The position numbers and the translations under genes were made by a program. From Candidatus Thalassarchaeaceae archaeon (GTDB lineage Archaea; Thermoplasmatota; Poseidoniia; Poseidoniales; Thalassarchaeaceae), in the NCBI GenBank assembly GCA_029940695.1, contig JAPYUP010000006.1:1-51372 (forward strand): a DNA stretch of 51,372 nt. Reading direction: 5' to 3'. The notes under the pieces were generated by a model. It saw only the letters and a program-made list of their open reading frames with translations, had not been told where the DNA came from and did no database searches. Positions 41,816 to 49,662 of this stretch are shown in pieces; position 1 is the stretch's first letter, and the number at the start of each line of letters is the position of its first letter.

Positions 41816-43353
41816 GCAGAGGCCTCGCGTAATTTCCTAGATCGTTCTTCATGTGGTGCGCCGACCTCGCGGAGCAAACGGGCTCGGAGGGCCTCGTGCA
41901 GCCACATGCCCTCATCGAGCTCCAACATCAAACCTCGTTCGAGCAAGGGAGGGGGAGGGGCACCACCCGCTCCGGCTGCCTTAGCCAGCGTCTTCCAAGG
42001 GACTGGTCTGTCGGCCACCGCAAGGAGGGAGAGCAGCTCCCTGTGATCCTCAGGAAGCACGTCAAGTATCTCCTCGTCGAGGAAGCGTAGCCAGTCATCG
42101 TGGAGCGTCTGACCATAGAGTTCGAGCAGTTCGACGGCCAGTGGGTGGCCGCCTGTGGCCCTGTGCACTTGCTCTGCGGGAGCAGTATCGGGGAGGTCGA
42201 GCTTGACGAGCCAAGCAGATACCTCTTCGATAGTCAAACCGGACAGTGCGAGCTCCTCGACCGTGCCTCGAGTATGCACGTCACGCCTATCGTAGAACGC
42301 TAGGTTGGTTCGCGAGATGAGGAGAAGTCGGATGTCAGTCGCCTCTGCAATCTGCAGTAGAGCCCCGAAGAGGTGGTCTCCTGAGGGTCCGATGTTGTGG
42401 ACGTCGTCGAGGATGATCAAGAGCTCCCTAGGGGTCTTGCTCAACATTCCTTCCTCGTCCAACAGGTGAGCAGACAGCCGTCGGCGATAGGTGTCCAACT
42501 CCAAGCTGGCGGCAGGCCTGAGTGGGAGAGAATCTAGCACTTTGTAGGGGTCTTGGGGGCCGTCGGTTATGCCGACCCTGTGCAGCAGGCTAGTCGCTAT
42601 GCCAAGCGGGGAGTCCCAGGGTTGGCAAGGATAGTACATCACTTGTAACTCTGGTTGTTCCTCTAGCAATGCGGACAGCCAATGTGAGACCAAAGTCGTC
42701 TTCCCGCACCCAGCGATTCCGGAGAGCACCAACATCGGCTTGTCTGAGTCGTGCCATCCACCGAGCGCGAGTTTCTCGTTGGCTCTCCCATGTACCGTAC
42801 GGGTTCTCGGTGGGCGGATGTGGTACGTCGAATGGGCCCCCGCTAGCATTGACAAGGAGCCGGGGGGCGGGGAGTCGTTGGCCTGATTGACTATTGTCCC
42901 GAAGCGGATGTCACCGAAGTTCAGCACACCCTCGTGCTGAGCGTGCATCAGTACCTGAAGCAGGCTCAGACCGGTCCGCAGCTTGGAGGCGACTTCATTC
43001 GCCCTGACCTCCAACAATTCCCCATCCCTCGATCTAATGAGAATCATGAAATCTCTCAGTACAGCGATTCGTTCTCGGGCAGCCTCTCTGCCATCCTCGG
43101 TTAGTTGCCAAGTCTTCTGTCGTCGGTCCTCTCCCCTGACTGTTCGGGTGTGTTGCGAGACCCAGCCGTTCGTCATTAGGTCGCTCATCGATCGTGACAC
43201 GTTTGGAGGGTGCAGCGCGCATGACTCGGCGATGCCCGGGCGAGTCAGCTCTGTAGTCACTAGGTAGTGATCCGCCTGATGGTCCTGCTCCCATAAGTGG
43301 AGAAGGATTCGATCAGCCACGGGCACGTTGGCCCTAGTGTCACTGCGTGCCAT
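41812..43353 (-). CDS. Winged-helix STAND ATPase, predicted regulator
   Basis: 513 residues. Residues 14-85 are a MarR-like winged helix (HPPNVSRSMSDLMTNGWVSQ as recognition helix, EDRRQKTWQLTEDG as wing). Residues 185-390 are a STAND/NB-ARC-like ATPase with Walker A GIAGCGKTT (212-220), Walker B LLIILDDVHN (311-320), sensor LLLISRTN and GHPLAVELLELYG as the GxP motif. The C-terminus is helical. Such proteins act as ligand-controlled switches; a transcription role is inferred from the N-terminus. It lies 53 nt after the S15 peptidase on the same strand. Confidence 0.85.
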   Translation of the reverse strand: MARSDTRANVPVADRILLHLWEQDHQADHYLVTTELTRPGIAESCALHPPNVSRSMSDLMTNGWVSQHTRTVRGEDRRQKTWQLTEDGREAARERIAVLRDFMILIRSRDGELLEVRANEVASKLRTGLSLLQVLMHAQHEGVLNFGDIRFGTIVNQANDSPPPGSLSMLAGAHSTYHIRPPRTRTVHGRANEKLALGGWHDSDKPMLVLSGIAGCGKTTLVSHWLSALLEEQPELQVMYYPCQPWDSPLGIATSLLHRVGITDGPQDPYKVLDSLPLRPAASLELDTYRRRLSAHLLDEEGMLSKTPRELLIILDDVHNIGPSGDHLFGALLQIAEATDIRLLLISRTNLAFYDRRDVHTRGTVEELALSGLTIEEVSAWLVKLDLPDTAPAEQVHRATGGHPLAVELLELYGQTLHDDWLRFLDEEILDVLPEDHRELLSLLAVADRPVPWKTLAKAAGAGGAPPPPLLERGLMLELDEGMWLHEALRARLLREVGAPHEERSRKLREASA

Positions 43354-43406
43354 GGGACAATGCGACCGCTTTCGTGCGCATCAAGCGTTCGGGGCGATGA
43401 CCGGAG

Positions 43407-45236
43407 TCAGTCCTCGGTTGCGCATTGTGGGTATGGGCTATGCATGGGAGGCAGGAACAGATTGGAGCAATCCCTGCTGGCTGTAGAGAGGCTGAGTACG
43501 CTTTGTGAGCCGAGGCCGAGGGATACTGGCATTGTGGAAACCGGGCTGGGCAAGTAGTCCTCCCCAGTCTGCGTAATTATCAATTGAACTCCATCGCCCT
43601 CGGGTATCACCACATCCATTCCGAAGAATTCCATCTTGGCGATGACCGTTGAACCGGGAGCCAATGGCCCCCCCTCCTTCCCACCTTCGTGGAATCTGAG
43701 ATCCATGACGGCATGGCCCAGATGCATACCGTTGCTGGATTGCACCATCTCGACGAATAGGTGGCCACTAGTAGCGAGGAGAGAAATCGTCGCTTCGAGG
43801 TGGAAAATCGGTGTTCCGACAATTCTAGTCTCCTGCTCGAACGTCGGGCACTCGATAGTGAGGCTCGAGCCGGAGGTGATGGTATCGCTGCCACTGATGA
43901 TGGAGCAGACATCCATGTCAAATTCTACCCAATCAACGTCTACCGGTGGGTAACTCTGCTCGACTCTCCATCCCCCAGTGTTGTCCTGAATCTCTGCAAT
44001 CAATCTGGGTTGGGGGCCTTTACCCCTGAGGTAGTAGTCGAACCACTCGAGCAGGTCATCGGCCCAGTCCCACCTCAGTGTGTAGGGGAATGCTTCTGCG
44101 CCCCTACCGCTGTTCAGGCCCTCGTGATCGCTGCTGCGGTCTGGGTAATGGTGGCCCCACTGGCCATACAGGCCCTTGACCTCGAACCCGGCCTCAATCA
44201 TCGTGTTGTGGACAGGGAAGGCCATGTGTGGGTCGACGTTCCAGTCCTGCATCCCATGGACGATATAGACGGAGCCACCGTAATTCTGGATGGCTCTGGT
44301 GAGGAAATGCCGCTCCTCCCAGTAGTCGCTTCCTATCCAAGCGAGGTTGTCACCCGTCAGGTAAGCCCCAACACCTGCGTAATATCCTTCGAAGTAACCC
44401 TCACATGCGTTCTGGGCATCCTCGAGATCGCCATCGAGCCCGAAGCTGCCGTAGACGCCGTTGTGCATGATGGCTCCCCTAGCTTCCATACTGCCGTTTC
44501 GCCACATCAGGTCATGGACCCCAATCAGCCCGGACATCGGCACGATTGTTCGAAGATACTCAGAACCCATTGCCGCAGCCTCCCATGGCGTCGAACCGTC
44601 GTATGACTTCCCGATGGCGCCGACATTGCCGTTGGAGAAAGGAGCTGTTCCCAGATATTCTACGGCGGCGTGAATGCCCTCCTGCTCATCGAGCCCCATT
44701 AAATCCATACAATGGTTAGATTCGCCTGTTCCAAAAACGCTGACCTGAGCCACACCATATCCATGGGGGACGAAGTTCTCGATCAGAAAACGCCCAAGTC
44801 GATTCGCAGGGGTAAGAGCGTCGACATCGCCGTCGGCGTAGTAAGGACCAATCTCGGCAATTACTGGGATTTGACATTCCTCGGGTACCTCGGCCGCATC
44901 CATGTCGCAACCTTCGATAATTGGGAGCCAGAGTCCCATGTGCACCTCGGCACCTCCAGTTACCCCCGCTCCCCCATCCGCGACGCTGATAGCTGGCACG
45001 GGGACGTATACGGAGCGAACTGTGTCGATTGCGTACGAGCCGTTCCATGAGACTCGACTGAAGACGTCATCGTTGCGGTATGACATGCCGGATCTGTCCT
45101 CTACATGAGGCAGCCAGTGGTCGTCTTCCGGATTCTCACCCCCCTGATTTGATGATCCGAGGCACCCTGAGATCGCAGGCAGGACCAGAATCATGGTCAT
45201 CAGCATGCTCGTCTTCCGCAGATGCACGAGTTCCAC
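43407..45236 (-). CDS. Secreted S15/CocE-type alpha/beta-hydrolase (X-Pro dipeptidyl-peptidase family)
   Basis: 609 residues from GTG 45236; GTG 45227 and ATG 45206 are in-frame alternatives. A signal sequence ends in a lipobox-like AISGC (Cys25), so it is likely a lipoprotein on the outer face. The catalytic triad is Ser211 in IGKSYDGS, Asp in HGMQDWNVD and His in GQWGHHYP. The C-terminal 200 residues are the beta-sandwich typical of this family. It cleaves peptides after proline or hydrolyses esters or amides; protein scavenging fits this organism. It is divergent from the ferritin-VIT1 gene (56 nt). Confidence 0.88.
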   Translation of the reverse strand: MELVHLRKTSMLMTMILVLPAISGCLGSSNQGGENPEDDHWLPHVEDRSGMSYRNDDVFSRVSWNGSYAIDTVRSVYVPVPAISVADGGAGVTGGAEVHMGLWLPIIEGCDMDAAEVPEECQIPVIAEIGPYYADGDVDALTPANRLGRFLIENFVPHGYGVAQVSVFGTGESNHCMDLMGLDEQEGIHAAVEYLGTAPFSNGNVGAIGKSYDGSTPWEAAAMGSEYLRTIVPMSGLIGVHDLMWRNGSMEARGAIMHNGVYGSFGLDGDLEDAQNACEGYFEGYYAGVGAYLTGDNLAWIGSDYWEERHFLTRAIQNYGGSVYIVHGMQDWNVDPHMAFPVHNTMIEAGFEVKGLYGQWGHHYPDRSSDHEGLNSGRGAEAFPYTLRWDWADDLLEWFDYYLRGKGPQPRLIAEIQDNTGGWRVEQSYPPVDVDWVEFDMDVCSIISGSDTITSGSSLTIECPTFEQETRIVGTPIFHLEATISLLATSGHLFVEMVQSSNGMHLGHAVMDLRFHEGGKEGGPLAPGSTVIAKMEFFGMDVVIPEGDGVQLIITQTGEDYLPSPVSTMPVSLGLGSQSVLSLSTASRDCSNLFLPPMHSPYPQCATED

Positions 45237-45292
45237 GACGAGGATGCGCTCATGATGGATTCGGTCTCCTGAGATGAGTTCAAGAGGCGTGA

Positions 45293-46189
45293 TTGGGACA
45301 GGATGCCGTGGACGACTCGAAGCGAGAGCGGCTGCTACACTTGCAGCGCATGGAGGCTACCGAGGCCGAGGTGTACCGGCGCCTAGCCAAGATGCAGGGG
45401 GATCCAGTCAACCAGTCCATTCTCGAAGGGATATCTCTCGAGGAGGAGCGTCACGAAGCGGTCATCGCGAAGATGACCGGCGAGGAAGTCAAGGCTGACA
45501 GGGCCAAGGTCGCGAGACAGATTGTGCTCGCTAGGCTGTTCGGGTTCACCTTCTCTGTCAAGATGATGGAGGCGACTGAGCAAGACGCGGCGGCTGAGTA
45601 CCGCAATCTCGGTCTCCACGACATCGCGGAGGAAGAGGAGGCACACGAGCAGAACATGATTGGAATGCTCGATGAGGAACGTCTGCGCTACTCCGGCAGT
45701 GTCGTCCTAGGGATGTCGGACGCACTGGTAGAGCTAACCGGTGCCCTAGCCGGCCTCACCTTTGCCCTGCAAGACTTGAACTTAGTCGCCCTCGCGGGGT
45801 TGATCACCGGTATAGCCGCAGCCTTCAGCATGGGTGCGTCCGAGTATCTGTCGTCTCGGGCCGAGAAAAAGGCTGAGTCCGCTGTCAAGGCCGCATTCTT
45901 CACTTGGATATCCTACCTCCTGACGGTGCTACTGTTGGTGGCTCCATTCCTCATATTCCAAGCCGACAGTCCAGAATTCCATGGATTGGGGCCGCATGTC
46001 CAAGCCCTGATGTGCACGTTCGCTGCTGGCCTCCTAATCGTCGCCCTGTTCAACTTCTACCTATCAGTGATTGAAGAGGTCTCCTTCAGGAGTCGTTTCC
46101 TTGAGATGGCCGGCATACTCGGCGTGGTCAGCCTGATTTCATATGGAATCGGCATCGCCCTCAGAGGCGCGCTCGGAGTCGATGTCTGA
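45293..46189 (+). CDS. Ferritin-like/VIT1 (CCC1) fusion, iron or manganese transporter
   Basis: 298 residues from TTG 45293 (AGGCGTGA upstream); GTG 45308 is an alternative. Residues 15-140 are a rubrerythrin-like four-helix domain with metal-ligand Glu/His patterns (EATEAEVYRRL, EEERHEAVI, MEATEQDAAAEYRNL and EEEEAHEQ). Residues 145-298 are the VIT1/CCC1 membrane part, starting GMSDALVELTGALAGLTF and including FSMGASEYLSSRAEKKAE, the family metal-transport helices. The arrangement resembles MbfA, which exports iron. An iron-detoxifying role is inferred. Confidence 0.9.
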   Translation: MGQDAVDDSKRERLLHLQRMEATEAEVYRRLAKMQGDPVNQSILEGISLEEERHEAVIAKMTGEEVKADRAKVARQIVLARLFGFTFSVKMMEATEQDAAAEYRNLGLHDIAEEEEAHEQNMIGMLDEERLRYSGSVVLGMSDALVELTGALAGLTFALQDLNLVALAGLITGIAAAFSMGASEYLSSRAEKKAESAVKAAFFTWISYLLTVLLLVAPFLIFQADSPEFHGLGPHVQALMCTFAAGLLIVALFNFYLSVIEEVSFRSRFLEMAGILGVVSLISYGIGIALRGALGVDV

Positions 46190-46239
46190 GGAAAAATTCC
46201 GGCCGTAACCTATGAGTCGGGCATCGTACTCGCTTGCCC

Positions 46240-47742
46240 ATGGACGCGTACGAGGAGCTGCTGAGACGATTGAGGGACATCGACATGGTCGGGCAAATTG
46301 GTGGTCTGCTCGGTTGGGACCAAGAGGTCCTCATGCCCCCTAAGGCCGCGTCTCTGCGTGCCGAGCAGTTGGCTTGGGTCTCCAAGACTGGGCATGAAAG
46401 GCTGACTGACCCCCGCATCGGAGAGCTGCTGAGCAAGCTCGAAGAACGAAATGGTATGGACGAAATTCAAGCAGCCAACGTCAGGCTCGCAAGAGAGTCC
46501 TACGACAAGGCCACTAAGCTGCCAACTGACTTCGTGGAAGAGATGGCCAAGCACCGCTCGAAATCACTGGTATCATGGACCGAGGCGCGCGCGAAGGACG
46601 ATTTCTCCATCTTTCGCAATAATCTCGCAATAGCGATCGACCTAGCAAGGCAGAAGGCCGACTACTTTGGCTATGACGGGGTTAGGTACGATGCCCTCCT
46701 CGATCAGTACGAGACGGGGTTGACGGTTGCCAAGGTGGATCCACTGTTCGCGGGACTCCGTGATAGCGCCGCACCCCTAGTCAGGGCGGTCGTGGAGAAG
46801 GGCGGGCGCCCTGACATGTCATGGGTCGAGGGCAACTCCTGGTCACAGCCGAGTCAGGAGGCCTTGAGCCAGAGCGTGTCCGAGGCCATAGGATTCGACT
46901 TCGAGGCGGGGCGTCGCGACGCATCTACACACCCATTTTGCGGCGGGCCGAATCCCGATGACGTTCGCTGGACGACGCGCTACAACGAATCCGATCCCTT
47001 CGGATCCCTGTACGGTTCGATGCACGAGACTGGTCACGGAACGTACGAACAGGGACGTCGACGTGACCTCGACTTCCAGCCCGCCGGAGAGGCAAACGGA
47101 TTGGGCGTCCACGAAAGCCAGAGCAGGTTGTGGGAAAATCAGGTTGGGCGCTCGAGGGAGTTCTGCGAGTGGGTGCTGCCGCTTTGGCAGCAGCACTTCC
47201 CGGGAAACATGGAGGGAGTGTCTGCCGACGACCTGTGGCAGGCTGTCAACCTCGTCGAGCCCAGCTTGATTCGAGTTGAGGCTGACGAGGCGACGTACAA
47301 CCTCCACATCATGATTCGCTATGAGATAGAGAAGCGATTGATTTCCGGTGAGCTCGAAGTAGACGATTTACCCGATACCTGGGACGACATGTACGAGGAG
47401 TTCCTAGGTGTTCGCGCGCCAAACCGCGCCCTTGGCGTTCTTCAGGACATCCACTGGTCAATGGGTGCTTTCGGCTACTTCCCAACCTACACGCTTGGCA
47501 ACCTGTACGCCGCACAACTGCTGGTCGCCGCTCGCAAGGACATGCCCGACCATGATGAGAATATGCGGCGAGGAGAGTTCGCCCCCCTGCTAGCATGGAT
47601 GAGGGAGCGCATTCACCAGCGTGGCAGCATACTTGAGCCGGCCGACCTCGTCGAGGAGGCCACAGGTTCTCCGCCGTCACCCGACGCCTTCGTCGACTAT
47701 CTGCACGACAAGGTCGAACGGCTTTACGGCGTAACATCTTGA
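46240..47742 (+). CDS. Carboxypeptidase Taq-type metallopeptidase (M32)
   Basis: 500 residues, the usual M32 length. I prefer ATG 46240 to the TTG at 46234. It is a zinc carboxypeptidase that trims amino acids from peptide C-termini in the cytosol. The zinc motif is HETGH in SMHETGHGTYEQG, the third ligand lies in GVHESQSRLWEN, and DVRWTTRYNE and IRVEADEATYNLHIMIR are further M32 signatures. It lies 50 nt after the ferritin-VIT1 gene and 45 nt before the propeller gene. With the S15 peptidase it fits growth on peptides. Confidence 0.94.
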   Translation: MDAYEELLRRLRDIDMVGQIGGLLGWDQEVLMPPKAASLRAEQLAWVSKTGHERLTDPRIGELLSKLEERNGMDEIQAANVRLARESYDKATKLPTDFVEEMAKHRSKSLVSWTEARAKDDFSIFRNNLAIAIDLARQKADYFGYDGVRYDALLDQYETGLTVAKVDPLFAGLRDSAAPLVRAVVEKGGRPDMSWVEGNSWSQPSQEALSQSVSEAIGFDFEAGRRDASTHPFCGGPNPDDVRWTTRYNESDPFGSLYGSMHETGHGTYEQGRRRDLDFQPAGEANGLGVHESQSRLWENQVGRSREFCEWVLPLWQQHFPGNMEGVSADDLWQAVNLVEPSLIRVEADEATYNLHIMIRYEIEKRLISGELEVDDLPDTWDDMYEEFLGVRAPNRALGVLQDIHWSMGAFGYFPTYTLGNLYAAQLLVAARKDMPDHDENMRRGEFAPLLAWMRERIHQRGSILEPADLVEEATGSPPSPDAFVDYLHDKVERLYGVTS

Positions 47743-47787
47743 GACGGAGCGCGGAAACCCCGATAGCGAGGACGTCGGTGGCAGTCC

Positions 47788-48876
47788 ATGGCAAGTCGGG
47801 GGCTGCACCACTTCGCATCATTCGTACGCGAGATGAACGGGGCGTGCACGTTGCTGAGGATATTCGGGGACAACCTCGTGGCTGGAACTCGTCTAGGCGA
47901 TCTAGCCTGTTGGAGTATCAGCAGCGGATTGGAGAGATGGAAGGTTTTCATGGAAGGACCGTGCTCTGACTGCGACCTAGAAGAGAATTTGCTGTGTGTT
48001 TCGGAGTCGGACAATCTTCACGCAGTTGACGTGAGGACAGGGGAGTGTCTTTGGAGCAGCGAGCTTGTGGGTTCGAGCGACTTCGTGAGAGTCTCTGGGG
48101 GTGAGGTCTGGGCTACCTCATCAGTCTACACCATAGAGATTCAAGATTACTCTCAGGCGGCTGTATGGCTCTTTGACATCAAGGGACGGCTCCAAGACAA
48201 GTGGGGAGTCGATGGCAGAGCCTGGTTCCTCGCTGCCAAATCTAATCTTGCCATCATTGGACTCAGTAGACCGAGATGCGGCTATGCTAACATGTCCCTT
48301 GGTCATGACCCCACGTACATCCCCCTAGATTACAACAGCCCGATTACCACCGGAGCAGTCTCGGAGGAAGGTGCCCTGTATCTAGGTCACAGCGATGGGG
48401 GGGTTAGTGAAATTATTGGGGAAGAGGTCGCCTCGCACAACGCTGGATCATCCCCCGTTACCTCCTTGGCCATTGGTGAGGATTGGGTAGCGGGTCTCGA
48501 ATCGGGACAAGTGATCTCCGGTCCCTCCCTTGGCGGTTGGTCCGTCGATTTAGGTAGATTGGTAGACGTGGTTGCCTTGGGCCCCTCACTGAGTGGCAGG
48601 AGATGCGTGTGGTCGTCATCTTGGTCCGAGGGAGCCAAACTGACGCTGCTTGACGAGGATAGCGGTACTACTCAATTTGAGGTCAACCACGACTCTCGTA
48701 TCGAGGAAATTTGCTCGACGGAAGGAACGATTGCTCTCGGCGATTCAGAGGGCAATGTATTCCTTATCGAAGAGGCGGTTTTCCGACGTCGCTTCGAACA
48801 GGTGGGAGAAGACGTTGAAGAGGACCAAAAAAGGACACTGCTAAGACGTCGGATTCGCAGTCTCCGACAAGGATGA
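47788..48876 (+). CDS. Predicted cytoplasmic beta-propeller protein
   Basis: 362 residues, ATG 47788. Repeating blade-like segments are seen (LVAGTRLGDLACWSISSG, LHAVDVRTGECLWSSELVG, LYLGHSDGGVSEIIG and IALGDSEGNVFLIEE), like PQQ/WD40-type propellers. There is no signal peptide and no membrane segment. The end is basic (LLRRRIRSLRQG). No enzyme motif; a protein-binding scaffold is likely. It follows the M32 peptidase closely. Confidence 0.75.
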   Translation: MASRGLHHFASFVREMNGACTLLRIFGDNLVAGTRLGDLACWSISSGLERWKVFMEGPCSDCDLEENLLCVSESDNLHAVDVRTGECLWSSELVGSSDFVRVSGGEVWATSSVYTIEIQDYSQAAVWLFDIKGRLQDKWGVDGRAWFLAAKSNLAIIGLSRPRCGYANMSLGHDPTYIPLDYNSPITTGAVSEEGALYLGHSDGGVSEIIGEEVASHNAGSSPVTSLAIGEDWVAGLESGQVISGPSLGGWSVDLGRLVDVVALGPSLSGRRCVWSSSWSEGAKLTLLDEDSGTTQFEVNHDSRIEEICSTEGTIALGDSEGNVFLIEEAVFRRRFEQVGEDVEEDQKRTLLRRRIRSLRQG

Positions 48877-48935
48877 TTTGCAGTGGAAATCACCTCTGTA
48901 GGACCCTTGTTTCCGTTGTACTGCGGCTATAATCG

Positions 48936-48948
48936 CGAAACGTTTATG
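48936..48948 (+). promoter_or_regulatory. BRE/TATA-like promoter of the putative RNA
   Basis: CGAAACGTTTATG resembles the strong promoters seen before stable RNAs in euryarchaea. Transcription would start about 25 nt downstream, near 48,969. Confidence 0.5.
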
Positions 48949-49136
48949 TGCCGGTCACTCGCCTGTTGACCTTGCCGCTCCGGGGGAGTGGTGTGAGGGC
49001 GCTTCGGCGCGACTCGCGGGCCACAAAAACCGAACCCCGAAGCCGGGGTGGTGAACCGAGATCTGAAAGGAAATCGGGGAGAGAGCCGGAGCGTCTGTGG
49101 ACGTGAAGGTGGAGCAGCGACGAAATCGGAGGAACC

Positions 49137-49168
49137 GGAGAGAACTGGACGCAAGGAAAGGGAAGGAA
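49137..49168 (+). repeat. 32-bp direct repeat, copy 1
   Basis: Purine-rich segment beginning GGAGAGAACTGGACGC; identical to 49254-49285, 117 bp away. Confidence 0.85.
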
Positions 49169-49253
49169 GGAGAGAGCGAGAGAGAAGTTGCGGAGATACG
49201 CGCGCGTAGGGAGTACTGAAAAAAACCTGGGTCGCGAGAGTGAGGAACGAAGT

Positions 49254-49285
49254 GGAGAGAACTGGACGCAAGGAAAGGGAAGGAA
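49254..49285 (+). repeat. 32-bp direct repeat, copy 2
   Basis: Identical to 49137-49168. Both copies follow a GAGGAAC stretch, so the duplication may extend imperfectly to the left. Confidence 0.85.
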
Positions 49286-49560
49286 ACGGAGGGAAACACT
49301 AGGGCAACAAGGGCGGGGAGACCCGTGGAGGAGCCAGTATCGAACCGTGGAATGAAATGGTGAGAGCCAAGACGGGAAGCGGAGACGGAAAAAGGGGGAG
49401 CGATCCCCAATAAGTCGGAAAATGACGAAAGAACCCTAGAGGTTCCGGAGTCTTCTACCCGGGGAAACCTGGGCCTACGGGCCCGGGGGACACCCGGACC
49501 CTGCGGAGTTAACAGAGGGGGATGCTCCCCCATGTGCAGAACCCTCTGTTGCTCCCACCT

Positions 49561-49574
49561 GTACCGCGCGGTAC
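49561..49574. repeat. Perfect 14-bp palindrome GTACCGCGCGGTAC
   Basis: It follows the last strong hairpin of the putative RNA and lies about 90 bp from the fumC stop. It could be a protein-binding site or the end hairpin of a transcript. Confidence 0.5.
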
Positions 49575-49662
49575 GAACTTCGGCCCATGTCATCAGTACT
49601 ACAATGGTTGCGGAGCATTTCGCTTCGCTCACCCACATTTTGGGAACCAAGGGGGAGCGCCG

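Larger units (their letters stand above)
48969..49556 (+). ncRNA. Putative large structured non-coding RNA
   Basis: Hairpins visible by eye on the plus strand: GCGC-TTCG-GCGC (48999-49010), enclosed by GTGG/CCAC (48988-49024); CCCCG-AAGC-CGGGG (49035-49048); GAACC-CTAGA-GGTTC (49431-49445); an 8-bp stem closed by a TACG tetraloop (49468-49487); GGGGGA-TGC-TCCCCC (49517-49531); and AACAGAGGG paired with CCCTCTGTT around it (49511-49550). UNCG-type loops are a hallmark of stable RNAs. The centre (49080-49300) is almost all purine. I do not see the RNase P core motifs (GAGGAAAGTCC, ACAGAA-GGCTTA) or the SRP helix 8 signature, so identity is open. Both ends are approximate. Confidence 0.4.
48877..49662. 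other. 786-bp region without a protein gene
   Basis: It lies between the propeller gene (plus) and fumC (minus). It starts with a promoter-like element, continues as a purine-rich, hairpin-rich sequence with an internal 32-bp direct repeat, and ends with a perfect 14-bp palindrome. The minus-strand frame at 48955-49650 encodes a Ser/Phe/Pro-rich string without any domain, best explained as the complement of the purine-rich tract. Confidence 0.6.

Noticed and set aside
43761-44606. 281-codon plus-strand frame opposite the S15 peptidase
   Set aside because: The peptidase strand has a signal peptide and full catalytic triad; this frame is its complement.
48969-49556. RNase P RNA or SRP RNA
   Set aside because: The universal RNase P core motifs and the SRP helix 8 motif are not seen by eye on either strand. 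A covariance-model scan would be needed to exclude a divergent form.
48955-49650. 231-codon minus-strand frame
   Set aside because: Ser/Phe/Pro-rich string with no domain and no ribosome-binding site; it mirrors a purine-rich, hairpin-rich plus strand.
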